64,000 bases of DNA, taken from contig CP185379.1 of the NCBI GenBank assembly GCA_049177215.1, positions 1,240,001-1,304,000 on the forward strand, read 5' to 3'. The notes beneath the pieces are model-generated. The model was not told the origin of the DNA, ran no database searches, and saw only the letters and a program-made list of their open reading frames with translations. Made by a program: the position numbers and the translations under genes. Every line of letters starts with the position of its first letter. Position 1 is the first letter of the stretch. The DNA is from Pollutiaquabacter aromativorans (GTDB lineage: Bacteria; Bacteroidota; Bacteroidia; AKYH767-A; 2013-40CM-41-45). This document shows, one piece after another, positions 39,010-46,762 of this stretch.

Positions 39010-41361
39010 TTACTTTGGATCGGTCGTAGAAACGTCCGTGAGTAACGGCTTGTTCGGCTGTTCGCGTACCGGCTTCATCAGCTCGAGTAAACGGGCAATG
39101 GCCACCTGGTTCTGCTCGAGGTAAACCGAATTGTAAACGGACCGGCGTTCGCGGGTCGTCAGATGCCAGCTCAGCGAAATCTCCTGTTCCTTGGTCGGTA
39201 GTTCGAAGATGATGAAATCGAACGGGGAGGTCAGCCAGGCCTTGGCGTATTCATACGACTCATCCTGGTTGTAATCCTGAATGGTCAGCAGGTTGCCGTA
39301 GATGTTGCCGAGCGGCGTCGTGATATTCTCGATGAAGGTCTTTCGCGGTTGCTCTTCGATGGGACGCTCCTTGTGAGAATCACGGATATCGACAAAGATC
39401 ACCCCGCTGGTGTTTTCCTCAATCCATTTGCGAAAGGTATGGAGGAAACGCAACGAGGTTTTCATTCCGGTATTGTCCCGGATGCCGGCATCCATCACCT
39501 GGATCATCGGCTCGCTGGGTAAACTGACAGCCGGCAGGATGTAAGGGAAGGTCGCGTTCATCCGCAGCACACTGCTGAACCGGATGTTTCCCGCCTGTTG
39601 TTCCCTGAAGAGGTCGGAGAATTCCACTTCGTCGTAAGTGGTCTTGAAATTGAAATTGCTGTCGTTCCTGTGGGTGGTAAGGTAGGAGATGGGTTGGGGT
39701 GAGATCAGGAGGCGACGGCCGTCGTTGACAATGGTCGGCGCGAAGACCATCATCGGGATCATGGCTTCCGATTCCGGTTTCCGGTAATCCTGCAGACGCT
39801 TGACCATGACACTGCCGGTATTTTCATTGAGTTGGTTCTCGAAAGCATAGGCCCGATCCTTCGAGTATCGGTTATTGCCTTCCCGGAACTTTTGGACGTT
39901 GAGGAACAGATCGCTCACGGAAATACTGAACGTGACCGGATTCAGCAGATCTTTCCCGATGTTATCAATGTATTTCTTGTTCTGAAGGTCGGAGAGCAGT
40001 CCGAGTCGCTGGCGCAGGAACAACTCCCGGTAGTACGCCGCGCCGATCATTCCCCCCGAAGCCCCGCTGATGAGTTGGGTGGAACGTGTGAAGCGGTAGT
40101 CGGTCAGACTGTCGCAAAGTTGCATGATCCGAAAGGCCCAAATGGATGCGCGCAAGCCGCCACCGGAACAATTAACGAAGATCATCTTCGGTTTGGTCCC
40201 GCCGACGGCCGCTTTCTCTTTCCATTTTTCCAACTGCGCGATCGTAGCGGCCATGTCTGCCTGAACGCGCAGGCTGTCGTCGCTTCTCCGGATGGCATCC
40301 ATGTCGTACGCGCTCTTCTTCACCGTGTAATCGAGCCCGTAGGCCTTATTTTCCGGATAGAAGATGCCGTATTGCGATAGGAAATTGACCACCAGGATCA
40401 GGAGAATGAACGCGGAGCCCGCCCAGGATTTCAACCAGAATCGGAAGGCGCTGCTCAACATGATCAGCAGGGAGAAGGTGAGCATCACGCTGGCGCCGGC
40501 CGGGATCTTGAAAAGGGAGTACTCCTTGAAAAGTCCCATCAGGATGAACATGCCAAAGACGATGATCTCGATGATCGCGGCGTTCAGGTGATTCTGGCGG
40601 AACACCGATTCCACCATGTCGCGGGTATAGTGTCCGGTATGCCGTACCAACTTGACTTTTCGGAAGGAGCTCAGGTACGTATCAACCCGCCACTCCTTGA
40701 TCTGGGCCGGTTTTTTCTTCTTGGTGAATAATTTTCTTGTCAGCAGCAGATCGTCTTCGTCATCCACATGCGCCGCGACAGGCGCATTGGGATCGGCATC
40801 GGAAGTCTCCATGCCGAACATGAGCACGATGTCCTTGTTGGTTCGGAAAAAATATGTCAGCGTGACGGTGAAGATCAGCGTCATGCCGATCAGGAAACCG
40901 GTCACCTCCGAAATTATGCTCCATAAGCCCTGGTATTCATTGTTGAGCTGAAAACTGATGAGATTGCCGAGGTACACCAGGACGAACAGCGCAGGAAGAA
41001 TGAAGTTGTTGATCGTGTACTTCAGAAACGGGCGCGATAAGGTGGCAATGAACGGAAAGCGGAAGCCGTTGATGATGTAACTGGAAATGTTGAACACCAT
41101 GATGAACGCGCCGGTGGCGAAACCCATGATGAAGAAACTCAGAAAACCGACGGTCCCCATGTACTCGGGATCGAGAAACAGATAGGGTATACCGAAGCGT
41201 TTGGAAAGCGATTCCGTCACCCAGCCGAACAGCACCACCCAGTACAACAACAGGAGGTGATTCTTTTTCAGCATCACCACCAGCAACTGGATGGGAAACG
41301 AATAGATAAAGCGGGTAAAGGCTTTACGTCTTCGGAAATCGGGGCGGCGGAACCTGTTCAT
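39010..41361 (-). CDS. Patatin-like phospholipase with N-terminal membrane domain
   Basis: 783 residues from ATG 41361 (a TTG five codons upstream is less likely). The first ~340 residues hold about seven membrane segments, interrupted by a charged cytoplasmic-type stretch (KLFTKKKKPAQIKEW). The rest is a patatin domain: oxyanion loop NCSGGGLRAS, nucleophile serine in LISGASGGMIGA, and catalytic aspartate in MDAGIRDNTG. It should be a membrane-tethered lipid acyl hydrolase. It lies 49 bases after ftcD on the same strand, so may be cotranscribed with the histidine-degradation genes, though no functional link is obvious. It converges with the E1 gene with a 2-base gap. Confidence 0.83.
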   Translation of the reverse strand: MNRFRRPDFRRRKAFTRFIYSFPIQLLVVMLKKNHLLLLYWVVLFGWVTESLSKRFGIPYLFLDPEYMGTVGFLSFFIMGFATGAFIMVFNISSYIINGFRFPFIATLSRPFLKYTINNFILPALFVLVYLGNLISFQLNNEYQGLWSIISEVTGFLIGMTLIFTVTLTYFFRTNKDIVLMFGMETSDADPNAPVAAHVDDEDDLLLTRKLFTKKKKPAQIKEWRVDTYLSSFRKVKLVRHTGHYTRDMVESVFRQNHLNAAIIEIIVFGMFILMGLFKEYSLFKIPAGASVMLTFSLLIMLSSAFRFWLKSWAGSAFILLILVVNFLSQYGIFYPENKAYGLDYTVKKSAYDMDAIRRSDDSLRVQADMAATIAQLEKWKEKAAVGGTKPKMIFVNCSGGGLRASIWAFRIMQLCDSLTDYRFTRSTQLISGASGGMIGAAYYRELFLRQRLGLLSDLQNKKYIDNIGKDLLNPVTFSISVSDLFLNVQKFREGNNRYSKDRAYAFENQLNENTGSVMVKRLQDYRKPESEAMIPMMVFAPTIVNDGRRLLISPQPISYLTTHRNDSNFNFKTTYDEVEFSDLFREQQAGNIRFSSVLRMNATFPYILPAVSLPSEPMIQVMDAGIRDNTGMKTSLRFLHTFRKWIEENTSGVIFVDIRDSHKERPIEEQPRKTFIENITTPLGNIYGNLLTIQDYNQDESYEYAKAWLTSPFDFIIFELPTKEQEISLSWHLTTRERRSVYNSVYLEQNQVAIARLLELMKPVREQPNKPLLTDVSTTDPK

Positions 41362-41410
41362 TGAACGCAGTACCAATAATTTACGTTCAAAACAGGAAAA
41401 AGTTTGACAC

Positions 41411-43069
41411 TTAAGCGGTAGTTATCTTACGTTCGACCGTTTCCAGGATAACTTTCTCTTCGATTTTAGCCTTTTCCATGACTGCCGCCGCTTCCTTCAG
41501 GATCCCGTCAACGAATTCCTTGTCCTTTAGCCCCGAAGCGTTGATCCGGACGTTCAGATAGGCGCCCTGTACGGCTGTCCTGGCACACAACGCACCTACA
41601 CCAGCATCGGTAACCGAATTGGGGTTGCCCTCTTCGGCCATGGCTTTAATGATTGCAAGCGAAGCGAAGGCGGCCTTCATGACACGGAGCGGTATTTCGG
41701 TCGCATACCGGGTAGCCGCCTGGATCTCCACACTTCGGGCCTTTTTTTCTTCCTCCGTAGCTTTTGGAAGACCGAAGGCGGCCATGATACGGTTGAACGA
41801 TCGGGTGTCTTCATCGACCAGGAACAAAAGCTCGTCCTTCAGTTGCTGACCCTTTTCTGCCCAATCCGAGAAGAACTCCCAACGATCATCCATGCCCTTT
41901 TTATGGGAGGAAAGATTCCCGACCATGGAACCCAGGGAAACACCCAATGCACCCACATAGGCGGAAATGGAGCCACCGCCGGGTGCAGGGGATTCAGCGG
42001 CTGTCTCGTTCGCGAATTCGCGTAGCCGCATGCCGACCAAACGCTCCTGGGCTGCGTCGCGCAAACGGTATTCGATGATCCGCTCTTCCGGTTTAAATGG
42101 TCCCAGTTCGTCGAGTCCCATCGACTTGATGGCGATCCGTATCAGTTCTTCTTCCGATACACCGGTTGATCGCTTCTGCTTTTTTAAAAAGTACCTTCCC
42201 GCATCCGTCATTGCGGATAGGGGAATCAGACCGACCAGTTCGGAACCCGTAACCCGAAGCCCTCGTTGGTAAGCGCTTTTCACACATTCGTCAAACGCGA
42301 TGTGAACCGGAGTCACGCTGATGTCGGTCAGGTTCATGCTGACCTGGGCAATGCCGTATTCTTCGATGAACCATCCGATGGCTTTGACCGATTTGCAGGT
42401 GCCGGGCTGTACAATTTCTTCGCCTTTTTCATTCTTGACCTTTCGGCCATTTTCCCGTACGTCGAACGCAACCGAATTGGCCCGTCGTACAGAAGTGGTA
42501 TTGAGGTTGATGTTATAAGCCACGAGGAAATTTCGTGCTCCGATAACCGTAGCGCCTGAACGGGCAGGAAAAACAGCGGGACCGAAGTCGGGTTTCCATT
42601 CCGGCTTCCTGATCTTTTCGAAGAAGCCCTCATACTCGCCGGCGCGGATGACCGATAGATTCTTCCTGGCCGGGTCAGGCTGAGCTGCCTCGTAGAGGTA
42701 TACCGGAATTTTCAATTCATTTCCCACGCGCTGAGCCAGCTTCTGCGCCCAGGCAGCCGTCTCTTCCATGGAGATACCGCTGATCGGGATAAGCGGACAA
42801 ACATCGGTAGCACCCATGCGGGGATGCTCACCTTTGTGCTTGCTCATGTCAATCAGTTCCGCCGCCTTGCGGATGGCCTGGAACGCGGCTTCCACAACTT
42901 GTTCAGGCGCTCCGACAAACGTAACCACAGTACGATTGGTAGCCTTTCCCGGATCGACGTTCAGCAAACGGATTCCATCGGTCGCTTCGATAACCTCGGT
43001 GATCTGCCGGATGATCGCCGGATCCTGTCCTTCACTGAAATTGGGAACACATTCGATAAGCTGTTGCAT
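41411..43069 (-). CDS. ftcD: Bifunctional glutamate formimidoyltransferase / formimidoyl-THF cyclodeaminase
   Basis: 552 residues. Residues 1-300 are the formiminotransferase (ECVPNFSEGQDPAIIRQI, KHKGEHPRMGATDVCPLIP). Residues ~350-552 are the cyclodeaminase (ETAAESPAPGGGSISAYVGA, GAYLNVRINASGLKD). Together they move the formimino group of N-formimino-glutamate to tetrahydrofolate and release ammonia, the last step of histidine breakdown feeding one-carbon metabolism. The fused form is like the vertebrate enzyme and is frequent in Bacteroidota. It begins 18 bases after hutI on the same strand. Confidence 0.95.
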   Translation of the reverse strand: MQQLIECVPNFSEGQDPAIIRQITEVIEATDGIRLLNVDPGKATNRTVVTFVGAPEQVVEAAFQAIRKAAELIDMSKHKGEHPRMGATDVCPLIPISGISMEETAAWAQKLAQRVGNELKIPVYLYEAAQPDPARKNLSVIRAGEYEGFFEKIRKPEWKPDFGPAVFPARSGATVIGARNFLVAYNINLNTTSVRRANSVAFDVRENGRKVKNEKGEEIVQPGTCKSVKAIGWFIEEYGIAQVSMNLTDISVTPVHIAFDECVKSAYQRGLRVTGSELVGLIPLSAMTDAGRYFLKKQKRSTGVSEEELIRIAIKSMGLDELGPFKPEERIIEYRLRDAAQERLVGMRLREFANETAAESPAPGGGSISAYVGALGVSLGSMVGNLSSHKKGMDDRWEFFSDWAEKGQQLKDELLFLVDEDTRSFNRIMAAFGLPKATEEEKKARSVEIQAATRYATEIPLRVMKAAFASLAIIKAMAEEGNPNSVTDAGVGALCARTAVQGAYLNVRINASGLKDKEFVDGILKEAAAVMEKAKIEEKVILETVERKITTA

Positions 43070-43087
43070 ATGGGGTGTTGTCAGTTG

Positions 43088-44356
43088 TCAGATATTGAGT
43101 GAGGATAATGTCCGGCCGTTGATGAAGCACTGCCGGATGAGTGGCTGACCGAAGAAGTATGGAAATGCTTCGACGGATTCAAGCGGCGAGGTCACAAAGA
43201 AATTGGCAACCTTTCCGATGCCGATACTTCCATGTGTATCCTGAATGCCCATGGCGGCCGCTGCATTGATTGTTGCGGCGCAGATCGCTTCCCGTGGGGT
43301 CATCTTGTAGAGGATGCAGGCAAGAGACACCATGAGGTTCATGTTCGAACTGGGACTGCTGCCGGGATTGAAATCGGTCGCCAGTGCGACCGCATTGCCG
43401 GCCGTGATCATCGCCCGGGCCGGGGGAGCAGGAAGTCCGAGGAACAACTGAGCTCCGGGCAACAGGACCGGAATGGTTGTAGAGTCTGCCAGCGCCTTGA
43501 TGTCTTCGTCATTCGCGTATTCCAGATGATCCACGCTGATGGCTCCGACTTTGATTCCGGCCAGGATACCACCGCTTCGGGTCAACTGCTCGGCATGCAC
43601 CTTGGGCCGCATTCCGAACGCACGAGCTTTTGACAGGTACTGAAACGTCTCGTCCGCCGTAAAATACCCTTGTTCACAAAAGATGTCGCAGAAATCAGCG
43701 AGCCCTTCATCGGCGACTTTCGGGAATAAGGTATCGGTAAGGAATTTCAGATAGGCTGATCGGTCACCCTGGAACTCGGCTGGGACCGCGTGTGCTCCAA
43801 GAAAGGTGCTGCGCACCGGAATCGGGAAGTGATCCCGCAACCGACGAATGACCCGGAGCATTTTCAACTCACTGGCTTCGTCAAGGCCATAACCGCTCTT
43901 GATCTCGATCGCTCCGGTTCCCATCCGGATCGCATCCAGCACACGCTCACGTGCCGCGTGGAAAAGCTCATCTTCCGAAGCATCCCGAAGGCGCCTGGCT
44001 GAATTCAATATACCACCACCACGCTCCGCTATCTGCTGATAGCTGAGTCCCTGCATACGATCAACGAATTCCTGTTCACGACTACCGGCAAATACGGTAT
44101 GCGTATGGGCATCGCACCAAGAGGGTAGCACCAATCCGCCTTGGGCATCGATCTCTTCGCCGATCGTGTAGCGGGATCGAAGTTCGGCCAGGGCCTCCGG
44201 TGTTTCCTGTCCAAAGGCTTCAAATTTCCCGTGCCGGACAAGCAGGTAGGCTCCATCCACGAGCGGAATACGGTCCATGGCATCGCCACGAAGCGGAGAA
44301 AGTGAACCCGGGTGGGCAAGCACCAGGGTACGGATGTTCCGGATCAATAAAGCCAC
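43088..44356 (-). CDS. hutI: Imidazolonepropionase
   Basis: 422 residues from GTG 44356. The open frame continues to 44404, but those extra residues overlap the region upstream of the divergent flavoprotein; TTG 44347 is another option. This amidohydrolase opens 4-imidazolone-5-propionate to N-formimino-glutamate in histidine degradation. Metal and substrate motifs are WCDAHTHTVFAGSREQEF, EIKSGYGL, KVHAEQLT, SVDHLEYA and ATDFNPGSSPSSNM. Length agrees with the family (about 400-420). It heads an operon with ftcD and the patatin-like gene; hutH and hutU are not in the window. Confidence 0.94.
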   Translation of the reverse strand: MALLIRNIRTLVLAHPGSLSPLRGDAMDRIPLVDGAYLLVRHGKFEAFGQETPEALAELRSRYTIGEEIDAQGGLVLPSWCDAHTHTVFAGSREQEFVDRMQGLSYQQIAERGGGILNSARRLRDASEDELFHAARERVLDAIRMGTGAIEIKSGYGLDEASELKMLRVIRRLRDHFPIPVRSTFLGAHAVPAEFQGDRSAYLKFLTDTLFPKVADEGLADFCDIFCEQGYFTADETFQYLSKARAFGMRPKVHAEQLTRSGGILAGIKVGAISVDHLEYANDEDIKALADSTTIPVLLPGAQLFLGLPAPPARAMITAGNAVALATDFNPGSSPSSNMNLMVSLACILYKMTPREAICAATINAAAAMGIQDTHGSIGIGKVANFFVTSPLESVEAFPYFFGQPLIRQCFINGRTLSSLNI

Positions 44357-44411
44357 AGGAACTTTGGTAGATTCGCCGGCGAAAGTAGCAATTAATCCCG
44401 CCACCGCCTGT

Positions 44412-45554
44412 ATGGATACCTACGATGTCGTGATCCTTGGCGCCGGTCCAGCCGGTTGTACCTGTGCTTTGGCTTTGCATGACGCAGGGCTGAAGGTGGC
44501 GCTTGTTGACAAAAGTGATTTTCCGCGCGACAAGGTATGTGGGGATGCGATTGGAGGGAGGGCTGAACGTGTCCTGAGGGAACTTGATCCGGACCTGGCC
44601 GATGAATTTTCAAGGCGCGCGTTCGGCGTAAAGGCTGCCGGCTGGCGATTGGTGACACCCCGGGGCAGGTCCGTTACAGCCAGGTTTGTAAAACCTGGCC
44701 GGGTCGTTCGCCGATGGGACTTCGATCATTTTCTGTTCGAACAACTCCGGGTGAAGTTTCCGACACTCAGGTTGTTGACCGGACTGACGGTCAAGTCGAT
44801 CCGGAATACCGGAGAGGGGTTTGAATTGTTAGCTGACGGGCTGCAACTCAAGGCCCGTTTTCTGGTGGGCTGTGATGGCGCAAACTCCATCGTTGCCCGG
44901 CAACTGGTCGGGAGAACGGTAGATCCTGCTTTTCACTCGGGAGCAGTCCGGGCTTATTACCGCGGGATAAAAGGTGTTCAAGGCAATGAGTTGCTCGAGA
45001 TCTACCTGCTCAAAGATTTTCTGCCGGGATACTTCTGGATATTTCCGCTTCCGGATGGAGCAGCGAATGTGGGTTTCGGGATGTTGACCAGCGATATCTC
45101 CAAACGGCGGATCGATCTGAAGGCTGCCCTGGACGCGATTATCCGGTCCAATGATGAACTGCGTGACCGATTCCGGTTCGCCGTAAGGGAAGGAACGGTG
45201 ACAGGATTCGGCTTACCACTTGGCGGAAAGGTGCAACAACTCAGCGGTGACAGTTTCCTACTCTGTGGCGATGCCGCTTCCCTGATCGATCCTTTGAACG
45301 GGGAAGGTATAGCCAACGCGATGTGGAGTGCGCAAATCGCGGCACGCCATATCCGGCAGGCCTTCAAGTCGGGAGCGTTTGGCCACGACTCTTTGCAAGC
45401 CTACGATCGGGAACTCTACTCCAAACTTGGACCGGAACTCCGCCGCAAATTGTTGATGCAACGTGTTTTTAACCGTCCCTGGCTGATCGAGTCCCTGGTT
45501 GCGTTGGGGAACCGAATTCCCTGGTTGAAAGACCGGGTAGCACGCAGGTTGTAA
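44412..45554 (+). CDS. Geranylgeranyl reductase-type FAD-dependent oxidoreductase
   Basis: 380 residues. The N-terminal FAD-binding motif is YDVVILGAGPAGCTCALAL, followed by KSDFPRDKVCGDAIGGRA, which is typical of the geranylgeranyl reductase / digeranylglycerophospholipid reductase family. The second FAD motif is LLCGDAASLIDPLNGEGI. In Bacteroidota such enzymes reduce isoprenoid or other lipid double bonds; the actual substrate is not evident. It diverges from hutI with about 55 bases between starts. The start ATG 44412 gives the usual family N-terminus. Confidence 0.85.
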   Translation: MDTYDVVILGAGPAGCTCALALHDAGLKVALVDKSDFPRDKVCGDAIGGRAERVLRELDPDLADEFSRRAFGVKAAGWRLVTPRGRSVTARFVKPGRVVRRWDFDHFLFEQLRVKFPTLRLLTGLTVKSIRNTGEGFELLADGLQLKARFLVGCDGANSIVARQLVGRTVDPAFHSGAVRAYYRGIKGVQGNELLEIYLLKDFLPGYFWIFPLPDGAANVGFGMLTSDISKRRIDLKAALDAIIRSNDELRDRFRFAVREGTVTGFGLPLGGKVQQLSGDSFLLCGDAASLIDPLNGEGIANAMWSAQIAARHIRQAFKSGAFGHDSLQAYDRELYSKLGPELRRKLLMQRVFNRPWLIESLVALGNRIPWLKDRVARRL

Positions 45555-45620
45555 GGCTGCATTAACATCTTTTCGTTGATTTTTAGGCCTTTCACCGGGT
45601 TCTGCAGCCAACCCGAACCG

Positions 45621-45628
45621 TAACTTCG
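45621..45628 (+). promoter_or_regulatory. Candidate -7 element of aroC (TAACTTCG)
   Basis: The bases TAACTTCG-TATCCT-ATG lead into the aroC start. The box differs by one base from TAnnTTTG. Together with the following 'ATCCTATGGC' it repeats the arrangement before the AI-2E family gene at 7505-7521. Confidence 0.4.
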
Positions 45629-45634
45629 TATCCT

Positions 45635-46717
45635 ATGGCTGGAAATAGCTTCGGACAGATTTTTCGTCTTACCTCGTTCGGCGAATCGCACGGTCCCGCA
45701 CTGGGTGGCGTACTCGATGGTTGCCCGTCCGGACTGCCGATTGATTTGACTGCTGTACAAGCTGATCTTGATCGACGGAGACCCGGACAAAGCGGCATTA
45801 CCACCGCGAGAAAGGAGGCTGATTCTTTTGAGTTGTTATCGGGTGTGTTTGAGGGCAGAACCACCGGCGCTCCGATCGGATTTATCATCAGGAACCGTGA
45901 CGAACGTTCTTCCGATTACGATGCCATGGCCGGAAGCTTTCGTCCTTCTCACGCCGATTATACGACTACCGCCAAATACGGACATCGCGATCATCGAGGT
46001 GGTGGACGCAGTTCCGCCCGCGAAACGGTTTGCCGGGTCTTTGCAGGCGCGATCGCCCGTCAACTGTTGACTACCGTCGGTGTGGAAGTAGGCGCTTGTG
46101 TTTCGGGTGTCGGTCCCTATCAGTTCGCCACTGCCGATCGCTTTTTCAGCCGCGAGGAAGTTGACGCGAACATACTCCGTTGTCCGGATGAAACCGCCGC
46201 TGATCAGATGATCCGGTATATCGAAGAGCTAAAGTCACTGGGCGATACCACCGGCGGTGTCATCACCGGCTTCGTCCGTGGCATGCCAGCCGGATGGGGT
46301 GAACCGGTATTCGATAAACTCCACGCCGATCTGGGTAAGGCGATGTTGAGCATCAACGCCGTTCATGGATTCGAATACGGAAGCGGCTTCGCTGCCGCGG
46401 CCATGAAAGGCTCTGAACATAACGATGTCTTTACGACTGCGAAGGCTGGCCGGATCGTGACGCGTACCAACCATTCCGGGGGAATCCAAGGGGGTATTTC
46501 CAATGGGATGGACATCCGTTTCCGCGTAGCCTTCAAACCCGTCGCCACTCTGCTGAAGCCGCAGGAAACAGTCGATACGGGAGGAAATCCTACTGTCCTG
46601 GAAGCCAAAGGGCGGCACGATCCGTGCGTAGTGCCGCGCGCCGTTCCGATCGTTGAAGCGATGACCTGTCTGGTGCTGGCCGATCACTATCTGCGCCACC
46701 GCTCCTCCCGCTTGTAA
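45635..46717 (+). CDS. aroC: Chorismate synthase
   Basis: 360 residues, full length. It converts 5-enolpyruvylshikimate-3-phosphate to chorismate using reduced FMN, the last step of the shikimate pathway. Family signatures are RLTSFGESHGPALGGVLDG, KYGHRDHRGGGRSSARET and the C-terminal GRHDPCVVPRAVPIVEAM. No other aro genes are adjacent. It lies 80 bases after the flavoprotein gene and appears to have its own promoter close to the ATG. Confidence 0.97.
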   Translation: MAGNSFGQIFRLTSFGESHGPALGGVLDGCPSGLPIDLTAVQADLDRRRPGQSGITTARKEADSFELLSGVFEGRTTGAPIGFIIRNRDERSSDYDAMAGSFRPSHADYTTTAKYGHRDHRGGGRSSARETVCRVFAGAIARQLLTTVGVEVGACVSGVGPYQFATADRFFSREEVDANILRCPDETAADQMIRYIEELKSLGDTTGGVITGFVRGMPAGWGEPVFDKLHADLGKAMLSINAVHGFEYGSGFAAAAMKGSEHNDVFTTAKAGRIVTRTNHSGGIQGGISNGMDIRFRVAFKPVATLLKPQETVDTGGNPTVLEAKGRHDPCVVPRAVPIVEAMTCLVLADHYLRHRSSRL

Positions 46718-46762
46718 ACAATATTTATCGAAAATCCCGTTAGTGTAATATCAATTCAAGTC

